From positions 62,001 to 126,000 of the forward strand of contig JBBRYB010000007.1 of NCBI GenBank assembly GCA_038238115.1: DNA of 64,000 bases, read 5' to 3'. Shown here piece after piece: positions 56,001 to 64,000 of the stretch. The notes beneath the pieces were generated by a model. That model was given only the letters and a program-made list of their open reading frames with translations, was not told the DNA's origin and did no database searches. The DNA comes from JBBRYB01 sp038238115. Lineage in GTDB: Bacteria; Actinomycetota; Actinomycetes; Propionibacteriales; Nocardioidaceae. Every line of letters starts with the position of its first letter. Position 1 is the stretch's first letter. The position numbers and the translations under genes are program-made.

Positions 56001-57639
56001 GGCCAGCTCCCGGGTCCCAAGGTCTATCCGTGGGTGGCGAAGACCAGGAGCTCCACCGCGGGTGTCGGGCTCATCTCGCCTCCGCCGCACCACGACATCT
56101 ACTCCATCGAGGACCTCGCCCAGCTCATCTACGACCTCAAGAACGCCAACCCGTCGGCCCGCATCAACGTCAAGCTCGTCTCCGAGGTCGGGGTCGGCAC
56201 TGTCGCGGCCGGCGTCGCCAAGGCACACGCGGACGTGGTCCTCATCTCCGGCCATGACGGCGGCACAGGCGCGGCCCCGCTCACGTCCCTTAAGCACGCC
56301 GGTGGGCCATGGGAGCTGGGGCTTGCCGAGACGCAGCAGACGCTCCTGCTCAACAACCTGCGCGACCGGATAGTGGTGCAGACGGACGGCCAGCTCAAAA
56401 CCGGCCGCGACGTCGTCGTCGCCGCACTGCTGGGCGCCGAGGAGTTCGGGTTCGCGACCGCGCCGCTTGTCGTGTCCGGCTGCATCATGATGCGGGTGTG
56501 CCATCTCGACACCTGCCCGGTCGGTGTCGCCACCCAGAACCCGGTGTTGCGCGCGCGCTACACAGGCAAGGCGGCATACGTCGTGAACTTCTTCGAGTTC
56601 ATCGCCCAGGAGGTGCGCGAGATCCTGGCCGAGCTGGGGTTCCGCTCCCTCGACGAGGCGATCGGACGCGCGGAAACGCTCGACACCCGCCGTGTCGTGG
56701 AGCACTGGAAGGCCTCCGGACTCGACCTCACCCCGATGCTGCACGTGCCGGCGCTACTCGACGGCGCGGCCCGCCACCAAACCGTTGCCCAGGACCACGG
56801 GCTCGACCGCGCCCTCGACAACGAGCTCATCGCGCTGTGCCAGCCCGCCATCCGGGACGCGGAGCCTGTCCATGCCCGGATGACGGTACGCAACGTCAAC
56901 CGTGCCGTCGGCACGATGCTGGGACACGAGGTGACGAGGGTGCATCCGGCTGGGCTGCCCGACGGCCTGGTCGATGTCTGGTTCACCGGGTCCGCCGGCC
57001 AGTCGTTCGGCGCCTTCCTGCCCCGCGGCATCACGCTGCGACTCGAGGGAGACGCCAACGACTATGTCGCCAAGGGCTTGTCCGGTGGCCGGATCGTCGT
57101 ACGGCCGCCGCGCGAGGCTCCCTTCGTGGCCGAGGAGCAAATCATCGCCGGCAACGTGATCGCGTACGGCGCCACGTCAGGGGAGGTATTCATCCGGGGC
57201 CAGGTCGGAGAGCGGTTCGCCGTGCGCAACTCCGGCGCCTCACTGGTCGTGGAAGGGGTCGGTGACCATGGCTGCGAGTACATGACCGGGGGAGAGGTGG
57301 TCGTGCTGGGAGCGACCGGTCGCAACTTCGCGGCGGGCATGAGCGGGGGAGTCGCCTATGTCCTAGACCTCGACCGGGGTCGGGTCAACACTGAGCTCGT
57401 CGACCTCGGAGACCTCGACGGCGATGCCGCCGACCGATTGCGGGCGCTGGTGCTCGCGCAGGCCGAGGAGACGGGATCGACGGTCGCCGAGGTGTTGCTG
57501 GCCGACTGGGAGTGTGCACGCACACGGTTCACCGAGGTCATGCCGCGCGACTACCGGCGGGTGCTCGACGCCCGGACCGCGGCGGAGCGCGACGGTCTGA
57601 GCGAGGACGAGACGACGGCCGCGATGATGGGGGCGCTCG

Positions 57640-57647
<8 letters not shown>
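53094..57647 (+). CDS. gltB: glutamate synthase (NADPH) large subunit
   Basis: GltB makes glutamate from 2-oxoglutarate and the amide of glutamine. The 1517 residues start with a short propeptide and the Ntn nucleophile Cys in HEHDSCGVALVATL, as in class II amidotransferases. The central domain is followed by the FMN-binding synthase domain with the 3Fe-4S cysteines in CIMMRVCHLDTCPVGVATQNP. The C-terminal GXGXG beta-helix carries GEVFIRGQVGERFAVRNSG. ATG 53094 has GGGAG eight bases upstream; ATG 53088 is possible. It overlaps gltD by eight bases. Confidence 0.96.
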
Positions 57648-59118
<1,471 letters not shown>

Positions 59119-59158
59119 CGGTCGACGCTAGATCACGGAGTCCATGGCGATCGGCAGA

Positions 59159-59164
59159 TAAGGT
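59159..59164 (+). promoter_or_regulatory. putative leaderless -10 box of pyk
   Basis: TAAGGT ends eight bases before GTG 59173. The GGGG in between is poorly placed for a ribosome binding site. Confidence 0.45.
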
Positions 59165-59172
59165 GGGGTCTC

Positions 59173-60666
59173 GTGCGTAGAGCAAAGATCGTCTGCACTC
59201 TCGGGCCTGCTACGTCGACCCCTGAGAAGATCCGTGACCTCGTGGACGCCGGCATGAACGTGGCCCGGCTGAACCTGAGCCACGGCAGCTATGCAGACCA
59301 CGAGTCGATCTACAAGATGGTCCGTGCCGCGTCGGATGACTCAGGCCATGCGGTGGGAGTCCTGGTCGACCTTCAGGGCCCCAAGATCCGGCTCGGCCAC
59401 TTCGCCTCCGGGCCGGTGGATGTGGTCACCGGCGACGAGTTCACCATCACCACGCGGGACGTCCCCGGGGACCGCGGCATGTGCTCCACGACGTACGCCG
59501 GCCTGTGCGGCGACGTCAGCAAGGGTGACACCATCCTGATCGACGACGGGAAGCTGCGGCTGCGCGCCGTCAGTGTCACAGCCACCGACGTCGTGACCCG
59601 AGTCGAGATCGGCGGGACCCTTAGCAACAACAAGGGGATCAACCTGCCGGGCGTCGCCGTGAGCGTGCCCGCGCTGGGTGCCAAAGACATCGAGGACCTG
59701 CGGTGGGCCCTGCATCTGCGGGCGGACATGATCGCGCTGTCGTTCGTGCGCTCCGCCGACGACGCCGTCGATGTCCGCTCCGTCATGGACGAGGAGCGCG
59801 TGTGGCTGCCCGTGATCGCGAAGATCGAGAAGCCGCAGGCCATCGACCACATCGACGACATCATCGCGACCTTCGACGGAGTGATGGTGGCGCGTGGTGA
59901 CCTCGGTGTCGAGATGCCGCTGGAGGACGTGCCCTTCCTGCAGAAGCGGGTGGTCGAGGAGGCTCGGCGCAACGCCAAGCCGGCAATCGTCGCCACGCAG
60001 ATGCTCGAGTCGATGATCTCGTCGGCCCGCCCCACGCGCGCCGAGGCCTCCGACGTGGCGAACGCCGTGCTCGACGGAGCCGACGCGGTGATGCTGTCGG
60101 GTGAGACAAGCGTCGGACGGTACCCGATCGAGACCGTCGAGACGATGAGCCGCATCATCGCTTCCACCGAGGATCATGGGCTGGCCCGAATGGCCGCGAT
60201 CAGCTGGCAGCCGCACACTCGGGGCGGCGTGATCGCGAAGGCGGCCGCCGAGGTGGCCGAGCGGGTGGATGCGAAGTATCTGGTGGCGTTCAGCAAGTCC
60301 GGGGACACAGCCCGGCGGTTGTCGCGTTACCGGTCCCACGTCCAGGTGCTGTGCTTCACTCCCGAGCAGGCGGTTCGCTCGCAGCTGACCATGACGTGGG
60401 GGATCGAGACATTTCTGGGTCCTCAGGTGGAACACACCGACGAGATGGTGCTCCAGGTCGACAAGGCGCTGCTCGAGGCGGGTCGGTGCACTGAGGGCGA
60501 GCAGGTCGTGATCGTGGCGGGCAGCCCGCCGGGGATCCCAGGCTCGACCAACGCCTTGCGGATCCACAAGATGGGGGACGCGATCAACGGCGTTGCGCCT
60601 GCCTATCGCAGACAGCTCGGCCCCTTGGGCGCGTCCGGCGACGCCACTGTTCCGGGGGCGACGTAG
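59173..60666 (+). CDS. pyk: pyruvate kinase
   Basis: Pyruvate kinase makes ATP and pyruvate from phosphoenolpyruvate. The 497 residues start RRAKIVCTLGPATSTPEK. They contain NVARLNLSHG, the active-site lysine and metal-binding Glu in VIAKIEKPQAIDHID, and MVARGDLGVEMPLE. TQMLESMISSARPTRAEASD and the C-terminal regulatory domain follow. It sits in the common actinobacterial neighbourhood with gltBD upstream and an ANTAR regulator downstream. Confidence 0.97.
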   Translation: MRRAKIVCTLGPATSTPEKIRDLVDAGMNVARLNLSHGSYADHESIYKMVRAASDDSGHAVGVLVDLQGPKIRLGHFASGPVDVVTGDEFTITTRDVPGDRGMCSTTYAGLCGDVSKGDTILIDDGKLRLRAVSVTATDVVTRVEIGGTLSNNKGINLPGVAVSVPALGAKDIEDLRWALHLRADMIALSFVRSADDAVDVRSVMDEERVWLPVIAKIEKPQAIDHIDDIIATFDGVMVARGDLGVEMPLEDVPFLQKRVVEEARRNAKPAIVATQMLESMISSARPTRAEASDVANAVLDGADAVMLSGETSVGRYPIETVETMSRIIASTEDHGLARMAAISWQPHTRGGVIAKAAAEVAERVDAKYLVAFSKSGDTARRLSRYRSHVQVLCFTPEQAVRSQLTMTWGIETFLGPQVEHTDEMVLQVDKALLEAGRCTEGEQVVIVAGSPPGIPGSTNALRIHKMGDAINGVAPAYRRQLGPLGASGDATVPGAT

Positions 60667-60729
60667 ATCAGCGCACGACGTACCGGTCCTTCAGGTCGGC
60701 ATGACCTGGAGCTGCCGACTGCCGATCAT

Positions 60730-60754
60730 CCGTGCCGGGTGTCCGTGCCGGGTG
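60730..60754. repeat. 12-bp direct repeat at the 3' end of tRNA-Leu
   Basis: CCGTGCCGGGTG occurs at 60730-60741 and again at 60743-60754. The second copy is the 3' acceptor end of the tRNA gene plus its flank, so the first is a duplicate of the tRNA end. It may be a slippage product or a trace of site-specific integration. Confidence 0.6.
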
Positions 60755-60829
60755 CGGGATTCGAACCCGCACGCCCTTTCGAGCAATGGTTTTTGAGACC
60801 ATTATGTCTACCTGTTCCATCAACCCGGC
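60746..60829 (-). tRNA. tRNA-Leu (anticodon CAA)
   Basis: The reverse strand folds as a class II tRNA of 84 nt. The acceptor stem pairs GCCGGGT with ACCCGGC and the discriminator is A. The anticodon stem ATGGT/ACCAT encloses the loop CTCAAAA, giving anticodon CAA for leucine UUG codons. A variable arm GCTC-GAAA-GGGC and the T arm GCGGG-TTCGAAT-CCCGC are clear. CCA is not encoded. Confidence 0.96.
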
Positions 60830-60857
60830 TGCTGCTGCTCAGGCTACTCGGCGTCGC

Positions 60858-60863
60858 TAACCT
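60858..60863 (+). promoter_or_regulatory. putative leaderless -10 box of the ANTAR regulator gene
   Basis: TAACCT ends six bases before GTG 60870 and no ribosome binding site is visible. Confidence 0.45.
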
Positions 60864-60869
60864 TCTCAC

Positions 60870-61472
60870 GTGACCACAGCTCAGGAACGCCCCGCCGGGC
60901 GCGTCGTGATCGCGGAGGACGAGGCCCTGATCCGCCTCGACCTGGCCGAGATGCTCAGCGAAGAGGGGTATGACATCGTCGCCCAGGCAGGCGACGGCGA
61001 GCGGGCGGTCGGTCTGGTCGAGGAGCTGCGGCCCGACCTCGTCGTCCTCGACGTCAAGATGCCGAAACTCGACGGCATCTCGGCGGCGGCGCGGATCGCG
61101 GAGCGGCGCATCGCCCCTGTCGTCATATTGACGGCCTTCAGCCAGCGTGAGCTGGTGGAGCGGGCGATCGACGCGGGGGCGATGGCCTATCTCGTCAAGC
61201 CCTTCGGCAAGGCCGACCTTGTGCCCGCGATCGAGATGGCCAGATCCCGCTTCACGCAGCTGCAGCAGCTCGAGGCGGAGGTCGGCGACCTTACGGACCG
61301 CCTCGAGACGCGCAAGCTGGTCGATCGCGCCAAAGGGGTGCTCCAGGATGCGCTCGAAGTCAGCGAACCAGACGCTTTCCGGTGGATCCAGAAGACGGCT
61401 ATGGACCTGCGGCTGTCGATGCGCGACGTCGCCGAAGGAGTGGTGAACCACCGGCTCGATGTCACGAAATGA
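60870..61472 (+). CDS. pdtaR: response regulator with ANTAR RNA-binding domain (PdtaR-like)
   Basis: This 200-residue response regulator has a receiver domain with the phosphorylated Asp in LVVLDVKMPKLDG near residue 60 and the conserved Lys in YLVKPFGKADL. The C-terminal ANTAR domain reads LVDRAKGVLQDAL, then DAFRWIQKTAMD and LRLSMRDVAE. ANTAR proteins prevent transcription termination by binding two-hairpin RNAs. Together with its position near pyk this matches PdtaR, whose kinase PdtaS is encoded elsewhere. The GTG start follows TAACCT by six bases. Confidence 0.93.
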   Translation: MTTAQERPAGRVVIAEDEALIRLDLAEMLSEEGYDIVAQAGDGERAVGLVEELRPDLVVLDVKMPKLDGISAAARIAERRIAPVVILTAFSQRELVERAIDAGAMAYLVKPFGKADLVPAIEMARSRFTQLQQLEAEVGDLTDRLETRKLVDRAKGVLQDALEVSEPDAFRWIQKTAMDLRLSMRDVAEGVVNHRLDVTK

Positions 61473-61597
61473 CAACGACGCCAAACTAGGTCGGACTGAA
61501 ATAGCTGATTCAAGCGCAAGACACGCTAGGTTGCACCTCAACGACCCCTTCGCCTGGTCCTCTGCGATCCGGCCGACCACCTCGATACGGAGGATCT

Positions 61598-62908
61598 ATG
61601 CTCCGCCCCTCACGCACCGCGCAGCTGGCAACAGTCGCCGCTGCAGCCGCGCTCGTGCTCGCCTCGTGCGCCCAAAACGACAACGCCTCCAGCAGCCAAA
61701 GCACGACTCCGGCCACGTCAGACACCTCCTCGAGCTCTGCAGCCACGTCGGCGGCGCCTACCGGTACCGGTGACGGCAGCCTCGTCGTAGGCTCCCTGCT
61801 GCCGACCACGGGCGACCTCGCCTTCCTCGGCCCCCCCGAGATCGCTGGTGTCGACACCGCGATCGAGGACATCAACGCAGCGGGTGGCGTCCTCGGCAAA
61901 CCTGTCAAGCACGTCGAAGCGGACTCCGGCGACGGCACGCCCAACATCGCCCCGACCTCGGTGGACAAACTGCTCAGCCAGAAGTCCGACGTCATCGTGG
62001 GTGCCGCGTCGTCCAGCGTCTCGCTGAGCGTCATCGACAAGATCATCAACGCTGGTGTCGTGCAGTTCTCCCCCGCCAACACGTCGACGGCATTCGACAC
62101 CTACGACGACAAGAACCTCTACTTCCGCACGGCTCCCTCCGACGTCCTGCAGGGCGCCGTCATGGCCAACCTCGTCGTCGGAGACGGCTTCAAGAACGTC
62201 GCGATTCTGGCGCGCCAGGACTCCTACGGAGAAGCTCTGGCCGACCAGGTCTCCAAGGGCATCGAGGGCGGTGGCTCCAAGGTCGCGACCAAGACGCTGT
62301 ACTCGGCCGACGCGTCCAACTACACCGCCGAGGTCAACAAGGTGGCGGCGACCAATCCCGACGCAATCGTGTTGATCGCCTTCAACGAGACCACGAAGAT
62401 CATCCCGCAGATGATCGCCAAGGGGATCGGCCCGCAGGACCTGCAGATCTACTTCGTCGACGGCAACACGGCCGACTACTCGTCTGACTTCGACAAGGGC
62501 ACGCTCACTGGCGTCAAGGCGACGTACCCCGGTGCGGAGCTGACGAGCGACTTCAAGGCGCAGCTGCTGAAGACGAACCCCGACCTGAAGGACTTCACGT
62601 ATGGCCCGGAGTCCTACGACGCCACGGTCATGTCGGCGCTCGCCGCCGAGGCTGCCCAGGACGACTCGGGCGAGTCGATCGCGTCCAAGCTGGCTGACAT
62701 CTCCGCGGGCGGCACGAAGTGCACGTCCTACGCCGAGTGCGACGGCATGCTCAAGAAGGACCCGTCGGCGGACATCGACTACGACGGTGTCTCCGGTCCG
62801 GTTGACCTCAACGACACCGGCAGCCCCTCCAAGGCGACAATCGGGATCTTCCAGTACGACGCCAGCAACACCTACAAGAACACCGACTACGTGACAGGTG
62901 TGATCTGA
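61598..62908 (+). CDS. ABC-transporter substrate-binding lipoprotein (branched-chain amino acid type)
   Basis: This 436-residue lipoprotein has the lipobox LASC near residue 24 and a Ser/Thr-rich linker to about residue 58. A type I periplasmic binding fold follows (SLVVGSLLPTTGDLAFLGPP, VKHVEADSGDGTP, VIVGAASSSVSLSVIDKI). It resembles LivK/HAAT family proteins for branched-chain amino acids or amides. GGAGGA precedes the ATG. In relatives permease and ATPase genes follow; here a strong terminator comes next, so the rest of the transporter is not adjacent. Confidence 0.88.
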   Translation: MLRPSRTAQLATVAAAAALVLASCAQNDNASSSQSTTPATSDTSSSSAATSAAPTGTGDGSLVVGSLLPTTGDLAFLGPPEIAGVDTAIEDINAAGGVLGKPVKHVEADSGDGTPNIAPTSVDKLLSQKSDVIVGAASSSVSLSVIDKIINAGVVQFSPANTSTAFDTYDDKNLYFRTAPSDVLQGAVMANLVVGDGFKNVAILARQDSYGEALADQVSKGIEGGGSKVATKTLYSADASNYTAEVNKVAATNPDAIVLIAFNETTKIIPQMIAKGIGPQDLQIYFVDGNTADYSSDFDKGTLTGVKATYPGAELTSDFKAQLLKTNPDLKDFTYGPESYDATVMSALAAEAAQDDSGESIASKLADISAGGTKCTSYAECDGMLKKDPSADIDYDGVSGPVDLNDTGSPSKATIGIFQYDASNTYKNTDYVTGVI

Positions 62909-62937
62909 TCACCGTGATGTAACTTCACGCATCAAGG

Positions 62938-62968
62938 GGCCCGGCCAGCTGATCCAGCTGGCCGGGCC
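62938..62968 (+). terminator. strong hairpin after the binding-lipoprotein gene
   Basis: GGCCCGGCCAGCTG and CAGCTGGCCGGGCC are perfect 14-bp arms around the loop ATC, 29 bases after the stop codon. It is a very stable stem without a T run, of the kind common in high-GC bacteria. Confidence 0.85.
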
Positions 62969-62973
62969 AGTCT

Positions 62974-63078
62974 GCGCGAGGCGCCAGTTGTTCCGCGCGA
63001 GGCGCCAGTTGTTCCGCGCGAGGCGCCAGTTGTTCTGGGTGAGGCGCCAGTTGTTCGGGGCGAGGGGCCAGTTGTTCC
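62974..63078. repeat. five 21-bp tandem repeats
   Basis: The unit GCGCGAGGCGCCAGTTGTTCC starts at 62974, 62995, 63016, 63037 and 63058, with no spacers. Copies 1 and 2 are identical, copy 3 has one change, and copies 4 and 5 vary in the first bases and the last. The invariant core is CCAGTTGTTC. The period of two helical turns would place each copy on the same DNA face. The array follows the terminator hairpin by five bases and lies 90 bases before the AbiEi/DUF559-type gene. On the reverse strand the 21-bp period keeps a short frame open with a TTGASRG peptide repeat, probably fortuitous. Confidence 0.92.
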
Positions 63079-63109
63079 GGCTTTCCCCAGTGTCACGGGC
63101 GATCTCACG

Positions 63110-63118
63110 TTGTCCACA
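63110..63118 (+). other. single DnaA-box-like sequence
   Basis: TTGTCCACA matches the DnaA box favoured by high-GC Actinobacteria. Only one copy is seen, 31 bases after the tandem repeats, with no AT-rich unwinding region, so it is not evidence of an origin by itself. Confidence 0.35.
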
Positions 63119-63168
63119 GACTCAAAACTGGCGGTGTCGGTCGGTCGGGTATGCCCTGAGACTCCCTA

Positions 63169-64000
63169 CATGATGCTCCCTCCCTATCTTCGAGACCGAC
63201 CGTTCACCTGGGAACAGGTCAAAGACTCCGGGATGACCCGGCACCGGCTCGAGCAGCTGCTCGCGACCCGCGAAGTGGTACAGCTCCTGCGTGGACTGTT
63301 CCAGTGCGCCGACCTGCCCGACGATCACGGCGCTCGTGCACGCAGCGCCTTCATGGTGGTCAAGCCGCATATCGTCGCCTGCGACCGAACAGCTGCCTGG
63401 GTCTATGAGATCGACACCTTCAAGCCAGGAGAGCTCGAGGGCTTCCCGCCGATCGAGACGTGCGCGCCGCCCGGGAAGTCTCGGGTACGCCGACAGGGAC
63501 TCAACGGGGTTCGCAGGGATCTCACGCCTGAAGACATCGTGACACTGCACGAGCTGGCCATAACCTCGAAGGCTCGGACCGCGGCTGATCTTGCATGCAA
63601 ACTGAGCCGACGCGAGGCGCTCGCCGCGCTGGATGCGTTCATGCGGCAGGGCCTTCAGCGTCGTGAGTTGGAGCTTCTCGCCGCGCGCTTTGCCGGCCGC
63701 CGCGGCGTCGTCCAGTTCAGGGAACTTCTTGCGCTCGCCGACGGGCGGGCGGAGTCACCTGGCGAGTCTTGGACCCGGCTGTGCATCGTCGACGAGGGCT
63801 TTCCCACCCCGATCGTGCAGTACTGGGTGCGCGAAGCTGGGCGGAACGTGCATCGACTGGACCTCGCCTACCCGAAGTTTCGTGTCGCTGTCGAGTACGA
63901 CGGAGCGGAGTTTCACGGGGAGCAGCAGCGGGCTCACGATGAGGCGCGGCGTGAATGGCTGCGCAAACGAGGGTGGACAATCATCGTCGTGACGAAGGAC
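63169..64000 (+). CDS. AbiEi-like wHTH plus DUF559 nuclease-like protein, 3' end outside the window
   Basis: The frame is open from ATG 63169 (a second ATG is the next codon) to the window edge, 277 codons. The N-terminal ~80 residues look like the winged-helix part of AbiEi-type antitoxins (MTRHRLEQLLATREVVQLLRG). A middle region has the motif KARTAADLAC. The C-terminal part resembles DUF559/Vsr-like PD-(D/E)XK nucleases: a Glu in ESWTRL, Asp in HRLDLAYP and VAVEYDGAEFHG, then RREWLRKRGWTIIVVTKD. Such proteins are frequent in Actinobacteria and uncharacterised. No AbiEii-like toxin is visible. No ribosome binding site is seen. About 20 more residues are expected beyond the edge. Confidence 0.8.

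Noticed and set aside
62974..63078. CRISPR array
   Set aside because: The 21-bp units are directly tandem with no spacers and there are no cas genes, so it is a plain tandem repeat.
62932..63117. 61-codon reverse frame with TTGASRG peptide repeats
   Set aside because: The repeat period is a multiple of three, which keeps any frame open; there is no ribosome binding site or conserved domain.

Overview
The window is a 64-kb stretch of a high-GC Gram-positive (Actinomycetota) chromosome. The evidence is the very high GC with many GTG starts, the division genes sepF, yggT and divIVA downstream of ftsZ, a type II isoleucyl-tRNA synthetase preceded by an ultrashort T-box, a PriA-type HisA, an ANTAR response regulator, and families such as DUF3040, DUF3352 and the Trp-associated membrane protein. 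The gene order resembles that of Streptomyces and related genera. I cannot name the genus; a member of Propionibacteriales or Micrococcales would fit.

Layout. 1-6.7 kb: the end of a Y-family DNA polymerase, a secreted L,D-transpeptidase, a DUF3040 membrane protein, and the reverse-strand operon moxR - DUF58 - transglutaminase. 7.0-26.1 kb: a complete division and cell wall (dcw) cluster, mraZ - small membrane protein - rsmH - ftsL - ftsI - murE - murF - mraY - murD - ftsW - murG - murC - ftsQ - ftsZ - pgeF - yggS - sepF - yggT - divIVA, mostly coupled by 4-base stop/start overlaps, with a four-copy MraZ box before mraZ and a clear promoter before ftsZ. 26.1-29.5 kb: reverse-strand ileS with its T-box leader. 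29.6-32.8 kb: DksA/TraR-like protein, lspA, rluD-type pseudouridine synthase and two GNAT acetyltransferases. 32.9-39.9 kb: a decayed methyltransferase remnant, dnaE, two membrane proteins and a LON-domain protein. 39.9-46.4 kb: the histidine operon hisD-C-B-H, two small envelope genes, then hisA(priA)-hisF-hisI. 46.5-50.3 kb: tryptophan genes trpC-B-A with two small membrane proteins but without trpE. 50.3-52.8 kb: SCO1-like lipoprotein, lgt and a VIT/CCC1 metal transporter. 53.1-60.7 kb: gltB-gltD and pyk. 60.7-64 kb: tRNA-Leu(CAA), an ANTAR regulator, an unaccompanied branched-chain-amino-acid-type binding lipoprotein, a strong terminator, five 21-bp tandem repeats, and the start of an AbiEi/DUF559-type wHTH-nuclease gene.

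Most of the window is conserved housekeeping DNA. A recurring regulatory theme is a TAnnnT box 6-9 nt before the start codon of ten genes, most of them lacking a ribosome binding site, which suggests leaderless transcripts. The least ordinary region is the right end, where the tandem repeats lie next to the wHTH-nuclease gene. Other points of interest are an emfourin-like lipoprotein embedded in the his operon, the missing trpE, and several unexplained palindromes, including those before dnaE and before the VIT transporter.
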